From Stropharia rugosoannulata (taxonomy: Eukaryota > Basidiomycota > Agaricomycetes > Agaricales > Strophariaceae): DNA of 64,000 nt. The translations under genes were made by a program, and so were the position numbers. The notes under the pieces were generated by a model. The model did not search any database and was not told where the DNA came from. It was given only the letters and a program-made list of their open reading frames with translations. Shown one piece after another: positions 11,371-23,882 of the stretch. Where the stretch lies: NCBI GenBank assembly GCA_028532985.1, contig JANCIK010000009.1, positions 2,790,001 to 2,854,000 on the forward strand, in the 5' to 3' direction. The first letter of the stretch is position 1; the number at the start of each line of letters is the position of its first letter.

Positions 11371-12260
11371 TCATATATACTTGTACACAGGTGTATACAA
11401 TTGAGTGGCCTGTAATGTAAACTCTGTGTTTGCACATGAAATTTCCCTATTAGCATTGAAGGACTCCAAGCTATCAACAGACCTGCAAAGATATAGTGCT
11501 AGGACTGCAGTGAGGAAGTAAGCATATGAACAGTGGAGCAGAACATTACTCACTGCAATAACAAGAGGACCCAAAAAGAGCCTAATAAACTCATCACTAT
11601 CATTGGGGTCATACAGCAGACCTTCTTTATACAGAAAGGTTGGCAGTTCATGCAAGTATATCGAAATAGTCCTGTTGCATGCTTCTTTGATAAAAGCCCT
11701 GTATGAAATGTCAAAAGGAATGTTAACAGGAGGTTAGGGCTTAACATACATAGGATTATCAAGGTATTCTGGTTAATGTTTCTAAGGGCAGAGCAGGCTT
11801 GATGTATGTGTGTGAGCCCACTTACATGTGACACTCTTGGGCAATTTTTCCTTGACTCCTTCAGCATCTTTAACATCTTTCTTCAGCCTTGCCAGAAATG
11901 AGATAATGGCAGACTTGAGTGTTTTGGTATTACTTTGATGACTGCATTTAATAGCATGATCAAGCTAAAATCATTAGTTAGCAAACATATGTATATGCAT
12001 TGCTAACTCACTAGTTTAGTGAGCACAGATACATGCTCATGGTTCTTACTACATGTATTAATGACAGTTTTGAATATTGGTGATATCTCCTTTATCTTCA
12101 AACAAAAGGGACTGGGACATAAACAAACTAGGATATGCAGACTTGTAGTAGTACTTTTTTGTCCAATGAATTCATACTGCTTCCAATCAATATCTTGAGT
12201 AACAAGCCTCCCCTGCATTGCTCTAGATGTTAGGAAGCTCAGAGCCTGGTCAAGTTGCAA
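11371..12260 (-). pseudogene. Broken minus-strand ORFs, possibly DUF6532-like
   Basis: Overlapping frames at 11876-11550 and 11655-11371 suggest one coding region with a frameshift. The second reads LPTFLYKEGLLYDP, then a hydrophobic LGPLVIAV segment, and ends in LESFNANREIS. The order (FIK..., LP.F, hydrophobic helix, Leu-rich helix with LESF) recalls the end of DUF6532-type proteins in mushroom genomes, but the match is weak. A further frame at 12260-12003 has no recognisable content. Confidence 0.25.
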
Positions 12261-12637
12261 CTTATGTTATATTTTACCCCAATAATTAATTTGACTATTA
12301 CATATAATGATTAAAGTACAAGAATTGCTGTATGAATTCATTTACATCCAATTATTGCTAGAAGCCACAAATGAAGTCCAATAATTGGTGAACAAAGTAA
12401 GCAGAACCAATGCTTGTTGCTATTTATAAGCTAGATACAACATATCACAAACAGTTGGACTTGATCCAATTGGTTGTACTATATGCAACTTTTTACTAAT
12501 AATATGATTAGATCAGTAATGGGATCACTTATCCTCATTGTCATTTTCATCTTCCTTGCTCAATTTGTTCAAATTCTTCACCATCTTCATTATCAATGAG
12601 CTGGACACATTTTAGATGTAGTATGGCCCTAATTGAA

Positions 12638-13260
12638 TCACCAAAATCTGTCAGTTTTGGCTGCTTTTCCTTGAATTAAACTAGTTCTCCTCTTTTTTTT
12701 TAGTTCCCTCCTTGTACTTGACCCAGGACTCAATGGCTGTATGATATCTCTCAGACTGTTCCTTTTTTGCAGCAACCGAAAGCTTTTCCCATATTTCCAG
12801 GCATCCACCCTTGCTTTATAATCTTGTGTCTCATTCTGTCTGTTTGCTTTGAGTTGTTTTTGTTCCTGTTGCCACTTTGTGAATTCAATTACCTGTTCAT
12901 AAAATTCATCACCAGTAAGCATCTTTAGGAGTCCATCACCAACTAGCTTTCCCTTTTTGCCCTTGTTTCTTATCTTTTCCTTTATAGGCTAGTTAAAAGC
13001 AAAGTTTGTTGAAATATACTTCATTAAGCACATCATTCTGTACTTGTAAGTTGAGGATGTATTGCTTGAGCTGCTTATTATCTTCAGCTAGCTCCCAAAG
13101 TGTGGCAACCAGCTGGATTTTATTCTGAATCTGTAGAATAATAGAGCTTGTGTTAATATGGCTTGGGTTTAATGATATAGACTCAGTGTATAAAAGAAAG
13201 AAAGGATTATTTGATAAAATAGGTGTTGCTGATTTAGAACTAATTACAGCTGTTAGCATA
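12638..13260 (-). pseudogene. C-terminal remnant of a pogo/Tc5-like DDE transposase
   Basis: The right-hand piece (13259-12993) has a coiled-coil-like segment (LWELAEDNKQLKQYI). The left piece (12922-12638) starts LTGDEFYEQVIEF and continues into a charged Lys/Gln/Arg-rich helix. Fungal CENP-B-type HTH plus DDE transposases end with this order: coiled segment, then LT.EEF followed by a charged helix. The DDE core is not present. Identification is by layout and composition only. Confidence 0.4.
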
Positions 13261-13269
13261 AAGATTCAC

Positions 13270-13560
13270 ATAGGACAGTGCCTGAGTACCATAGTATACA
13301 GGACTTCAGTAAACTATTAGTATACTGTAGATCACAAAGCCATTTTCAACAAATGACAACCTAGTATAATACTATAATCTACAGAGCTAATGGTGACCTA
13401 TCTTAGTACTGTGTTTCACAGGGCCATTTTCAACAAATGGCATCTGCATATATAGATTAGGTAGATCTAGCAGAAAAATCATTTTCAGCAACATTATATA
13501 TATATATATATATATTCAAAGCAAATCCAGTGGAATTGGTGTGCAAAGCCAGATACTATA
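13270..13560 (+). repeat. Dispersed repeat R2, copy 1, with an (AT)n tract
   Basis: About 290 bp, shared with 40,660-40,925 in the same orientation: the CAGTAAACTATTAGTATAC block, two CCATTTTCAACAAATG-type blocks, and a TATATA tract (13,495-13,514 here, shorter in the other copy). Internal blocks repeat each other (ATTTTCAACAAATGRCA twice). No coding potential. It could be the end of a DNA transposon. Confidence 0.7.
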
Positions 13561-14470
13561 CATAATCAAAAACTTGGTCACACTATGTACTCAGTCAGAG
13601 TAGCATTACATGTCATGTAATGTAGCCTATATATTATGCATAAATTTTACAAAATATATAACCCACAGTATTCAGCCACACATCTATGAAAAAAATTGAG
13701 CTTATTGTCATTTTTGATGACACAGTGTTATTTTCAATGCAGTGCATGTAAGAATGGCTTGGTTATAAAAGAAAAAAAGAGGTCATAAAACAGTGTAGAG
13801 TTGCTGTAAAATGCCTGATATTGTTGTAACTTTGTTTTCCCTCTTTATAAGTGTTCTTTCTCTAGAGAAACTATGACAGAACAGTTGATGAAATAATACA
13901 TAGAAAATTGATTTATGACATTTGTTTTATTTAGATTGTCAACCATTGGTTGGTAAAATCATTTTTCACAGTGTAAATATAATACTGTATAAGTAGACAA
14001 GATTTAGTGCATGGTGTACTTTTTTCTCAAGATCTACCATGAATCACAGGCTAGAACTGATATACCAGCTTGTGATAAGCTATCATTAAGAAAAGCAGCC
14101 AACTTCTATAATGTTCCTTGCTCTACTCTAATTGATTGTTTCAATAACTTGCACACTTAAAAGGAAACTCATAAAAGTACCTAAAACCTCACACATGCAC
14201 AGGAGTGGTTGCTGAGTGAATAAAGGTTATGGGATGACATGTAGTGCCCCTTACTCCTACCACATTATGTGACTATGCTGTAGCTCTATGTAAGCATTCA
14301 GTTAGTGCATCATAGGTGGGTAAATATAATACACCATATATACATGTATTTAAGCATAATAAACCAATATTCAATTGTCAATAAGTCAATACATGCCACC
14401 CAAAAATAGGGCACTGCCACAAAACATGGCATGACCAAGCACATAAAGTGAGCTATACTTACCATGGAAT
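13561..14470. other. AT-rich interval without recognisable features
   Basis: No ORF longer than short chance frames and no shared repeat was noticed. Confidence 0.5.
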
Positions 14471-15180
14471 ATGAAAGAAGCAACAGAAATACTAGAAAGA
14501 CTTAACATAATCAACCAAAACAATAACATTACCAACATTGAAACATTCCTGGCAGCAATCAGAACATTCACCACATCAGAGACACTGACAGATGCTAAAT
14601 TGAACAACAACTACAAACACACCGTCTCAGCAATAGCAATAATGATGACAGAAATGCTCACAGCTTGGGGTAACACTGAAGACATCATTAAAACATTGAT
14701 TGCCTCAGTGGCAACACAAATTAAAACCGACATCACAATGTTGCTACAAACAGAGATTGCCATGATCAAAGCTGTGACAGAAGACATGATCAAAGCCCAA
14801 CTCAAAGATGCAATGGACACCTGGACTTCAATCTACCACAACTCACAAACAAAGTAGCAACCTACTGCCATGAGAAAAGGGCCAAGGACATGGAGCAAGA
14901 TAGCAGCAGCCAGTGGAGCCCTGGCTAAAGCAAACCCAATCGTTGCTGCACAGGCAGCCATTGCAGTGAGAAAAGTGAAAATAACACTAGAAGGAGACTA
15001 AGGAGAATTGAAAATCGAACAGGACAACAAATCAATGAAACAGGTAATCCAACAAACAATTAACAAACTCACTAACACAGATTTTAAGGTTTACCACATA
15101 TATAGGGAAGTTAGAATATATCACAACCAAAATCCATTAAAATCCTACTACATCAAACTACTAATCACCATCAACTAACC
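14471..15180 (+). pseudogene. LINE ORF1-like relic
   Basis: The 128-codon frame 14471-14857 encodes a helical protein starting MKEATEILERLNI. It continues past a stop, with an Ala-rich segment (KIAAASGALAKANP) and IAVRKVKITLEGD near 14,990. The order (N-terminal helix, long helical domain, SxA-rich segment, then a basic VRKVKI strand) resembles ORF1 proteins of basidiomycete non-LTR elements. Codon use is as A-rich as the RNase H ORF at 4,926-6,500, so both may derive from one family. No reverse transcriptase follows. Confidence 0.4.
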
Positions 15181-15865
15181 TACATCAATCTAATCTCCGG
15201 CCTAGTGAGGCACACTCAGAATGTACTCTACAATCAGAGACCCTCTTTTCCTCTCTCCCTATGCCCAGGTGTAACAGGACACAACTCAGGAAATGGACAT
15301 CTAGTATAAGGACAGAGCAACTCATGTAAAGCAAGGTGAGTTCCATTTAAATTTGTGTATTTAAATTCAGTCTTATTATTGGCTACTAGTATCTCATGCT
15401 CATGAAATAGATGAACAGATCAGGAGTTAGGCTCAAAGTGGTTTGAATGTGATTTTTATCTAGCAAGTGCAATACAAAATACTTTAGGAAGACATTGGCT
15501 TCTTATTCTTGATGGACACAACAGTCATTGCACATATTGCTTCTGTAGTTTTGCTAAGAAGCACAACATCATTTTTATTTGTCTCCCCTCTCACACTACT
15601 CATGTTCTTTAACCATGTGATATTGCTGTTTTTGTGCCACTTGTAGTTTGCTAGAAAACTGTTGTTAATTAGGCAATACAGCAAAGAGTTGTAATTGACA
15701 AATACAATTTACTGAGTACTATGCAAATGTCCAAGCTCAGGAATTGAAAACTACAACAATCAATACAGCATTTAAGAAAACTGGAATTTACCTATATAAT
15801 CATAATATTATTTTAGATACCTTTACAAACCCTCTCTAAACACATCAACAAAAGCAGCTCAACCC
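15181..15865. other. Interval without recognisable features
   Basis: Scattered short frames only. Nothing shared with other parts of the window was noticed. Confidence 0.5.
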
Positions 15866-16800
15866 TTGCTAGCATCCATTCCTGTAAATCTTATTGCAAT
15901 ACTTGAGTCTTCTTCTAGAGGTTCAAGATACATAATCAGATCTGATGCAAAAGCACTTGTCTTTGTACTTTTAGCAGAATCTACACTATCATCATTCTTT
16001 ACAGGCATACTTGCATATACAAAGGGAGAATCTGTGCATGATCACACAGAAGATCTAAATATTTTGGATAATAATCAGCAGCTATGGCCATCAAGCATGG
16101 AATTTACCTTACTGATGGAGATATTAATGATACATGATTCAACACTCAAGGAAATTCAGCAGTAAAACAAGACTCTAATCTAAAGGCACTATGTTGACAA
16201 GTTCAAACTGATTATGCACAGATGTGATTGATAGATATTGAAAACAAGAGATTACACAAACAGCTTTTCAGCAAAGCAAAAAAGTAGCAGGACAAGTAGA
16301 TTACTTCAGATGTACAACACATAATGTTAGTGTTAATAACCTAGCTACCAAATATGTAGGCAATAATATCAAGGTTCCTTGGTCTAATAAATTAGCTGAA
16401 AAAGTCAAACTATTAGATGCCTTTGCCTACCTGCTTGTGCCTGATCATAAAATTGTTGCAGTGATCTCTAATTACTTCAATTACTCCTTCTTTGCCTCTG
16501 TATTTAGTGGGAAAGTAGGAATATCACTTCACTTATTAGCATGCATTGCTTAAAGGGCTTATATCTTAGGAAAGCAATCCTGGTCTAGGACATATAATTA
16601 TAAAGCCCTTTGTTTTTATTTGGAATCTATTTGCTACTAAAAATCCAGAGAATGTGAAATACTTGAAAAACAAATGCACAGGCCCAAAGAAGAACATCAA
16701 GCTATGTAGTGCAGAAACTCCACAAGACTATAGCAACTTAAAAGACATATGTGCCTATGTTGTATTCTTATCTTCTATTAAGAAATGGTAACAACTGTTG
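15866..16800 (+). pseudogene. Decayed coding region of unknown identity
   Basis: The frame 15866-16165 (99 codons) has SSRGSRYIIRSDAKALVF and ends with a Leu/Met-rich helix. After stops, a coding-like stretch runs near 16,320-16,555 (ATKYVGNNIKVPWSNKLAEKV). I do not recognise the family. Density of stops suggests an old transposon gene. Confidence 0.25.
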
Positions 16801-17149
16801 TCAATTGCTACATGTAGCATGCTTAACAATACTAATAGGAAGATTCCCTGCCTTTAGGTCCATATCTGGATCCTAAGCAAAATACTATAAGAAATTGCCT
16901 TGCAAAAAGACAACCTATTCTTTACTAGAGGTGGATCTGATCCCAATTTAATGCTGTGCTAGTACATGTTTCTCTAGAGTTACAAGAAGATGCAGAGGCA
17001 CATAAATTACTCCAAATTAACTTTGTTTCTAGAGGTCTTAGATAAAATTCACAGTTTTTCTTGCCAATTATTTGTTCCCAAGTCCCATAATAAAGGACCT
17101 TCATACAGTAGCAAAAAGGCTCACAAGTATACCTAGGCGAGCTTGCGGC

Positions 17150-18280
17150 CATTTATTATGCCATTGTTTGTGCCTTGTAATGTAATAATTGTACTAACAT
17201 TCATCTGTTTACAGACTCTCTTACTGCTGCTAAGAGAGCCCTGGACCCTTCTATTCACTCTGGCCAAGGTCATTCCTTGTCTATCTGCTATGTCTTGGGT
17301 AAGTGGTTCTCTAAAGACCCCTCACACTCCATTACTTTTGTTGATGTTCCATCCAAGTCTGAATGGGGCATTCATCAAGAGGCTCACCTTTTATTAAAGG
17401 CTCAACCCCGGGTACTTGGTAGGTACCAGGACTCTTCTTTGAACAGCTGCTGCAAAGCAGTAGCTGACCAGTAATTATGGGCCTGGCATCAACTGTTCTT
17501 TCAAGATACAGATCACACAGGACATAATTTCCTCCAGCTTGATTCTATTGATGGAGAGCATTGTATCAAGCCATCATACTCTCTCATATCACACATGACC
17601 CGGTGCCTAGTACTAGGGCATGCACCTATTAGCGCTTATTTTAAGTGCTTTAATATTGACGAAAAATTCTCCTGTGACTGTGGGGTCCTCCTCCAAACCA
17701 GGCAACACCTATTTAAATGTTCCTTGCTCAAACACTCATATGACAACATTCCGACTTACCTCCCAATGCTTCTCAAATTCTTGTGAGACAATCCCACTGT
17801 CTTTACTAACTCTCCCCCCGCTGGGGTCAGATAACAGCTTTGGAGGCCTTGCAGTGATTGTGATGATTGCCAGTTTTGGTCAGCTATGGTGTTAATGGCA
17901 TGCACCCCATCAGCCTGTTCCCCGTCCTTAAATGGTGCATGATGAGTGACTATTGGGGCTTTCCAGGTCTCATCACTAGAAGAGGTTTGGATAAAGCCTT
18001 TAGGTGTGGTACATGGTGAATCATACTGGGTGCTTCAGCTATCACAGAGTAAGGAGCCTTCTCTAGCTTTTCTGCCATGATGCACTCTTTTGCGTGTCTG
18101 TGCCTTGTCTGATGTGTTACCTGCTTAGTCTTGTTCCATGTGTTGCTTCTCACCCGGGGAGTATGTTTCCCTTTCTACTGTAGGTAGTACTCCGTGATGT
18201 ATTTTGCAGCACAGACTGTGTTTGGACACTGCATAATAAATTGGCTAATGCCATGATTACATAAAAAAATAAAGTATACC
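17150..18280 (+). mobile_element. 3' end of a Tad1/L1-like non-LTR retrotransposon
   Basis: One frame runs from about 17,214 to 17,786 with a TAA at 17,472-17,474. Its motifs are typical of the C-terminus of mushroom LINE polyproteins: AAKRALDPSIHSGQGHSL, FVDVPSKSEWGIHQEAH, LVLGHAPISAYFKCF, and a cysteine cluster (FSCDCGVLLQTRQHLFKC). This lies downstream of the RNase H core. It is followed by ~480 bp of 3' untranslated sequence ending in an A-rich tail (18,262-18,275). The last ~200 bp are shared with 59,262-59,477. The element is 5'-truncated. Confidence 0.7.
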
Positions 18281-18331
18281 TGGGCAGATATCATGGCCAA
18301 TTAATAAGTCTTAACAGTTCTGAATATTGTT

Positions 18332-19240
18332 GTGGAAAAAGGGACAAGCTTGGGATACTTTGTCAAACTTCTAGTATTTGAGAATCTTGCTCACTGCCTT
18401 TGTAGCTTATCTCAATTACCACCACTATCCTTCAAGCTTTACTTGTGTGTCTCATGTCTTGAAGTCCACCTCCTTCTCTGCACTCTCTATCATGCAATAA
18501 AGGACTACCTGGACAAACTAAATAGACACTTTGTGGGGAATAAAAAGGGCAACAAATGTTTGTCTCATGAACCTTTATTGCAATTCAATCAGACTCTGTA
18601 CAGGGCCCATTATTTACATTTCAGAAACATTCAGATTCTACTGAGTATCCTTATTGATAAACATTTCCCAACATTGACATCCTCTAATAGCATGGACAAA
18701 TAGGCATCAGTAGGAATGGATAATGGAAAGAGAAACATTCTTTGGGGAAGATGAAATGGATGAAATGTCAGTAACTACCATTGCTTTGGTGAAACATTAT
18801 ATAGACTAGGTTAAGCATGTCATGGCTACCTTTGATGTTCTCACAATCATTAGCCAATTTCTGTTAAAACCTTACATAAATGTCATCAACATCTCAGTCT
18901 AGTCCCTATTCCCACCTTTCCAAAGTAGTGCTACAGCACTGTGGTCAAAACTATTCAGAAACTTTGAGCTCTTTCCAAGGAAAAATCTGACTTTGACCAT
19001 AGTGGGCACCTCTGCAAAAACAAACAGCAAGCTTGAATTATTCTTTACAGTGAAGGGTAACAAGGCTCAACAGGACATACATTTTTGTTCAACTGCAAAG
19101 AGTCTTCTATTAAATTGGCCAGACAATACTCAAGTATTCAATAACTTCCTTCAAATAGATCTAATGAAAACCAAGAAGAGTGGTACAATCATGCACCTTC
19201 TTTACACATAATTTTTCAAGAAGGTTGAGGCAGCTAATAT
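18332..19240 (+). other. Short plus-strand ORFs of unknown identity
   Basis: Frames 18332-18703 (123 codons) and 18993-19211 (72 codons) have no recognisable motif. The region precedes a Tc1/mariner remnant. It could include the decayed N-terminal half of that transposase, but the helix-turn-helix region is not identifiable. Confidence 0.25.
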
Positions 19241-19299
19241 ATTATTGTGTTCCATGAATTGTGCTTAAACATTGGTCTTGGAACTGTAACAAGCCTACC

Positions 19300-19815
19300 T
19301 CAGCCAGTGAGGGCCAAATGAATAATTTATTGCCGAGTTTGTGGAACTTGATATCAATAGTATTGTGATATTCTGGAGGATGCCCTACAGAAAAGCTTTG
19401 ACATACTTGATATACTAGAAGAGGAGCAAATTTTCCAACAAGACAATGACCCAAAGCATACCTCAAAAAAAGCCACAAAATGGTTTGAAAACAATAATAT
19501 CAATGTTCTTAGGTGGCCTGCTCAATCTCCTGATCTCAATCTTATTGAACACCTATGAAACTATATCAAACTCAAACTTAATGAATATCCAACACCACCC
19601 AGAGGAGTACATGAATTGTGAAACAAGTTGGCTACAAAATGAGGCTCTTAGTATACCAAGAAGGATTGAGGCTGTTATCAAGGCTAAAGAGGGATATACC
19701 AAGTATTAAGTAGTTGGTGAATAGGAGGTCAAAATTGCATAATCTGGTTACTCTACTATTAATTAACATGTTCAAATGTCCCAAACATTAGGATAGTTTT
19801 TTGAGCCACTGTATA
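19300..19815 (+). pseudogene. Tc1/mariner transposase, C-terminal half, with 3' TIR
   Basis: Cut-and-paste DDE transposase remnant. Near 19,436 the frame reads QQDNDPKHTSKKATKWF and continues to WPAQSPDLNLIEHL near 19,550. The spacing between Asp and Glu is 34 residues (DD34E, the Tc1 pattern). Stops replace Trp or similar codons after EHL and HEL, and a frameshift leads to the last piece (PRRIEAVIKAKEGYTKY), ending at 19,709. Near 19,785-19,813 the sequence TTTTTTGAGCCACTGTA, read in reverse, has the CAGTGGCTC form of a Tc1 terminal repeat. The first catalytic Asp and the N-terminus are not recognisable. Confidence 0.75.
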
Positions 19816-19918
19816 CTCAAATACTAAACAGCTGGGTTAGTGTGTTGATTTAGATCAACCCTAGAAATCCAACAATTATCTGTGGTTCATCAAATCTTTT
19901 CTTATTGGCATGCATTGT

Positions 19919-20318
19919 CTATAACAGGTGTGCTGCTATAATGGTGTCATACACACATGCAAGGTTGTGCAATGCATCTTGTGCAAACTCCTTGACCCTG
20001 CATGACATGCTGTTCGCTTGCACTTCCCAAATCATTGATAGCATGTACCCTACATTGAGCTCAAAAGGTGAATACTTCATGGTTTTAGATACACTATCAT
20101 TTATTGCAAAATCAGTCATGTCCAGGCAGTCAACCCAATGCAATTGATTGTGAGCCAGTACTGCATGTAATATCTGTGCAACAGACCTGTTTGGTTGTTT
20201 AGTCTCACCATTAGTCTGTGGGTGATAAGATGTAGACATCAATAACTTGACACCTAATATTCTATGTAGCTTGGTCCACCATTTTGATATGAACTTTGGA
20301 TCTCTGTTGCTTACAATT
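19919..20318 (-). pseudogene. Ty3/gypsy integrase core fragment
   Basis: A continuous minus-strand frame reads [12 protein letters not shown] (second catalytic Asp), then [17 protein letters not shown] (catalytic Glu region), followed by [24 protein letters not shown]. This matches the second half of the integrase core of chromovirus-like gypsy elements. The zinc finger, first Asp and chromodomain are absent. It is from a different family than the integrase at 1,383-2,662. Confidence 0.75.
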
Positions 20319-22330
20319 GATGCACATCATGAAAAAGACTTTTGATCGGAGGGCACTTTAGGAAAGTGCAATCAAATCATCAATTGATGGGGCCTTTAAC
20401 TACTTTAGGATGTTATGAGATGCCTTGGCATGTCCTGGCATGCCCTGGCATGCTTTGAATTTCATGCAACGTGGGGAAATAAAGCCAGCTTGAATGACTT
20501 TTCCCACCTTCATTGTTGATTTTCAAACATTAAAATTATACACATTATGTGGGTGACATGCCTATTTAAGTACTTCAAATGGTGCGATAATTTGATTATG
20601 TAAGCCTATCCAATATTGCACTAAGTCGACTAAGTCCTCTAAGTTCACTTGCATTTCACTCTCATGTTCCCCACTCCCCTTCCTCAACTTTTCTTGTATG
20701 CTTAGGCTCTACTCTACTCAGGCAGTCCCTGGTGACTGATACCTTGTTAGATCTGGTATAGAGCTTGGACTTATGTCAGGAGGGCAAATGTGGATGGAAT
20801 AGGCCCATCCCTATAGAGATTGCTTTATATTGTCGGAACAGTGAGCTGCATTATCAAAAGGTTTTTTGGTGCATCTTCAGCTCATTTATACGTTTCTAAC
20901 ACATCCAAGAACATCCATAACAAACCAGTATTTGATGCGTAAACTTAGCACCATCTGGAGACCCCTATTGAAACAGTTCACCAATTTCCTTGTTGTCTGT
21001 TTCTTCCGAGCCTTTGGTCGCCCCAGATTCAGAATGTGGGCAATTATGTGATTCTAATGAGCACAATACCAATGGATTTGGTCACCTGGAAGGCGAGAAC
21101 CGGCTATGTTGCCCTCCTTCTCCCAATTTCCAATGTTTTATCGATTTTAAAGGTATGTATCCGCTATATTGTGTTGTTCTTTTCATATATGAGCTCCTGA
21201 AGATTAGGGGATTCTATCGAGTGCTTAAACGTTCGATTCCGATGCCTGGAAGCCGTCCAAATGTGATGTGCTCCTCCTGCCCCTGGACTTCCTCTGCTTG
21301 AAAGTGCCATGACTCCGGATCCTGTCTACCTTCACTCCCAATTCCTTTTGCACCTTCAAGACCATCTTAGTCCTCTGCCAACCATCTCCAAGATCATGGG
21401 AATCCATCCTGTACTTGCCAAGTACCATCTTATAGGTGTCAAGTGCCCTTAGGACACAATTTTCCTCATATATCTGTCAATACCCGGCCAAACAGTACAA
21501 TATTTGCATTTCCTGGTTTTTCTTATTAATACCTATCCAAAAGTACCATTCATTACATGATTTGACGAGTTTAAGGGTGATCTCACTCTGTGTGTCCTCC
21601 TTCCCCTAGGTGGGACAAATTAATTCATAGGTGCGCTTCTAGATGTCCTAAGCATTTCAAACTTTGGGAAAACTTACAAGACTACATTAAGTACCTTCCC
21701 CTGCGACAGCTTGATTTATGGAGCAATAAAGCGTCCTCCATCTCAAGTTGTTGGTCAACTTCGGATTTTTGATGTATTTCATTGATTCTGACATAGGTTT
21801 GTCTCCAATCTCCTTAATTCTTTCTATGATGAACTCACCTTGATTGTAGCTTTCTAATGAGCCCTCAAACACTTTATATTGTCGCTTGGAATCCAAAAAA
21901 CTGCCATGTGCTCCTTCTCCCCTTCCCTTCTCCAGGTAAAGTACTTCATATCTTGGGTTCCAGTTTGTATTTTTGGCTAATTCTTTTTGGAGTCTTTTAC
22001 TATAGATATGTATCGACTAATCAACTAGTTTATGGCATCCGATATGCCCTCAATATCCAATGTCCCTAATGACCATATGACTACTATTGCAGACTTAAAT
22101 ATCATCTCCCTCCTTCAATTTTCAACAAAGGCTTTTGCAACTTGGCATGTTTATTCACCATATATGTGGGGTTTGAAGTTGTACCTTACACAAATTTTGA
22201 GACTCCTGGATGCCTATGAGTAGCCATGTCCTCCTCCATCTCCCTGTCTTGGACTAATTTTGCTCTAAGTCAAGAACAACTTCTTCAATTGTGTCGTGGT
22301 TTTTTGGAGCTTCTTCGCGTTAATTCAGAA
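20319..22330. other. Interval with short ORFs of unknown identity
   Basis: A small cluster of GGCATG words (20,431-20,458, three short tandem units) is the only obvious repeat. Between 21,000 and 22,225 several short plus-strand frames (21,590-21,772; 22,032-22,223) show coding-like composition but no motif I recognise. They may be exons of a decayed host gene. Confidence 0.3.
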
Positions 22331-23389
22331 TCTCTAACAAGCCCCTGAACGAGTTATTCCAAGTAGAATTACCCTCTTCATAAGCGCCCTATCACTGTGT
22401 TGTATTATCTTAGGACATGCCATGCCATAGCACCGTGCAAGGGCAGGCATCTTTGGCTTGCAAGGGTCTTTGATTTCTGTATTCGAGCATGATGCTATAC
22501 CGACAGCAGTGCGGCATCTGAGTACGGAGAGTAGATTCAAACACGGCATGCATGTGTGCATGTGTGCATTCTTCCAGTGTATGGCAGATCCAGCTGCATT
22601 GGACTGAGCCGCTTGTTTCATTCTCACCTGGGTGCATTCTTCCGTCCCGATTCAGATGACTCACAGTGGGGATTACCCAGCCCTATACATATATCATTTT
22701 GTCACCAAGCAGGTCACTCCTTATCATTTAGTATGTGTGCAGTTACAGCAGTACCAAGGCAGGAGGGCCAGGCGCCCATTGCTGTCAACCGGATCCTCGA
22801 GCCCCTCGATTTGTGCTGTGCAATTCATTATTACATACCAACGCAGGCACACCCACAGTCCCTGTGCGCTTAGCAGCTGCATTTCTACTTTGCATAGACT
22901 TTGTGTAAGTACATATGTGCATATTTGGTGCACAGCAGCAGCAGTCGTTACTGATGACACTGTGTTTGCATCAGATCACACTTGACCCTGGCAGCCATGT
23001 TTGTGTGTGTCTTCAAGTTACTTATCAGTGTTTGTACATACCTATACATTATAAATTATTAAATGTAACAGGCTGATCAATATTGCTACCCAACGAGCAT
23101 GTTGATCTGCACCTGGCCGACAAGTAAGTACATACAAATTGGGTAACAATTTAGTCTAAGCTACTTGGTTGTCAAGTTCCAATGATCATGCACTGTGAAG
23201 GCTGGATGGTGTAGGTAAAGAAGGGTGGTGTAATAGTAATCATAATGGAGTGGGTTACCAAGTAAGTAACTCTGTAGGTAGGGCATGTGGGCAAGTCTAG
23301 TAGAAGGTACTGTAGGATTAATGTAGACAAGTGATAATTAAGCATGTAAACAGATATTAGCTCAAGATTAATGAGAACTTTTCTGTATT
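22331..23389. other. Interval without recognisable features
   Basis: Overlapping short frames on both strands, none with supporting motifs. Confidence 0.4.
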
Positions 23390-23680
23390 CTCACCAATCC
23401 ACTGGTTGCACCCACCGTGCTTCTATGTGTACAGTGGGCATATTCACACTCTGCACATAAGTAGAATGCAGAGAAATGGGGATCGTTGATCCCCATTTCT
23501 ACTGCTCTGGATGCACCCACCGTACTACTATGCATATGGTGGGCGGACTCAAGAGTCAAGCGTCTGCAGAATGCAGAGAGATGGGGATTGTCGATCCCCA
23601 TTTCTACTGTTCAAGATGCACCCACTGTGCTACTATTGTACAGTGGGTGGACTCAGGAGCTGCACCTATGTGGAAAGCAT
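23390..23680 (+). repeat. Tandem hairpin repeat (palindromic units), locus 1
   Basis: About 2.7 units of ~105 bp. Each unit has a near-perfect palindrome such as AATGGGGATCGTTGATCCCC at 23,475-23,501 and its sister near 23,580-23,606. A second inverted repeat of the form CACCCACCGT...ATGGTGGGCG follows. The same palindrome type occurs at 30,536-30,657. Each unit could fold into two stem-loops. Confidence 0.75.
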
Positions 23681-23882
23681 CCAATCTGCACTTGCATGCA
23701 CCGGTTATAGTGAGTACCATACAAGGTAAGTATGTTCAAATGAATCTATAGGAGCAATTTTTCTGAGATCTGTTTTTGTTCAGCAAGGGAACGAGGTACA
23801 AAGGCTCCCCGGATCATGCCTAGTGTAATCTGCTCGCCATTGCGAGAACTAGATGTACATGACTCGTACATCATGCAAGCGG

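Noticed and set aside
18925..18960. Possible 5' TIR of the Tc1/mariner element (GCACTGTGGTCAAAAC)
   Set aside because: Resembles the 3' end only loosely and the intervening sequence does not give a recognisable transposase N-terminus.
22331..23000. Several 75-117 codon overlapping ORFs
   Set aside because: Frames on both strands of similar length, with no motif or splice support.
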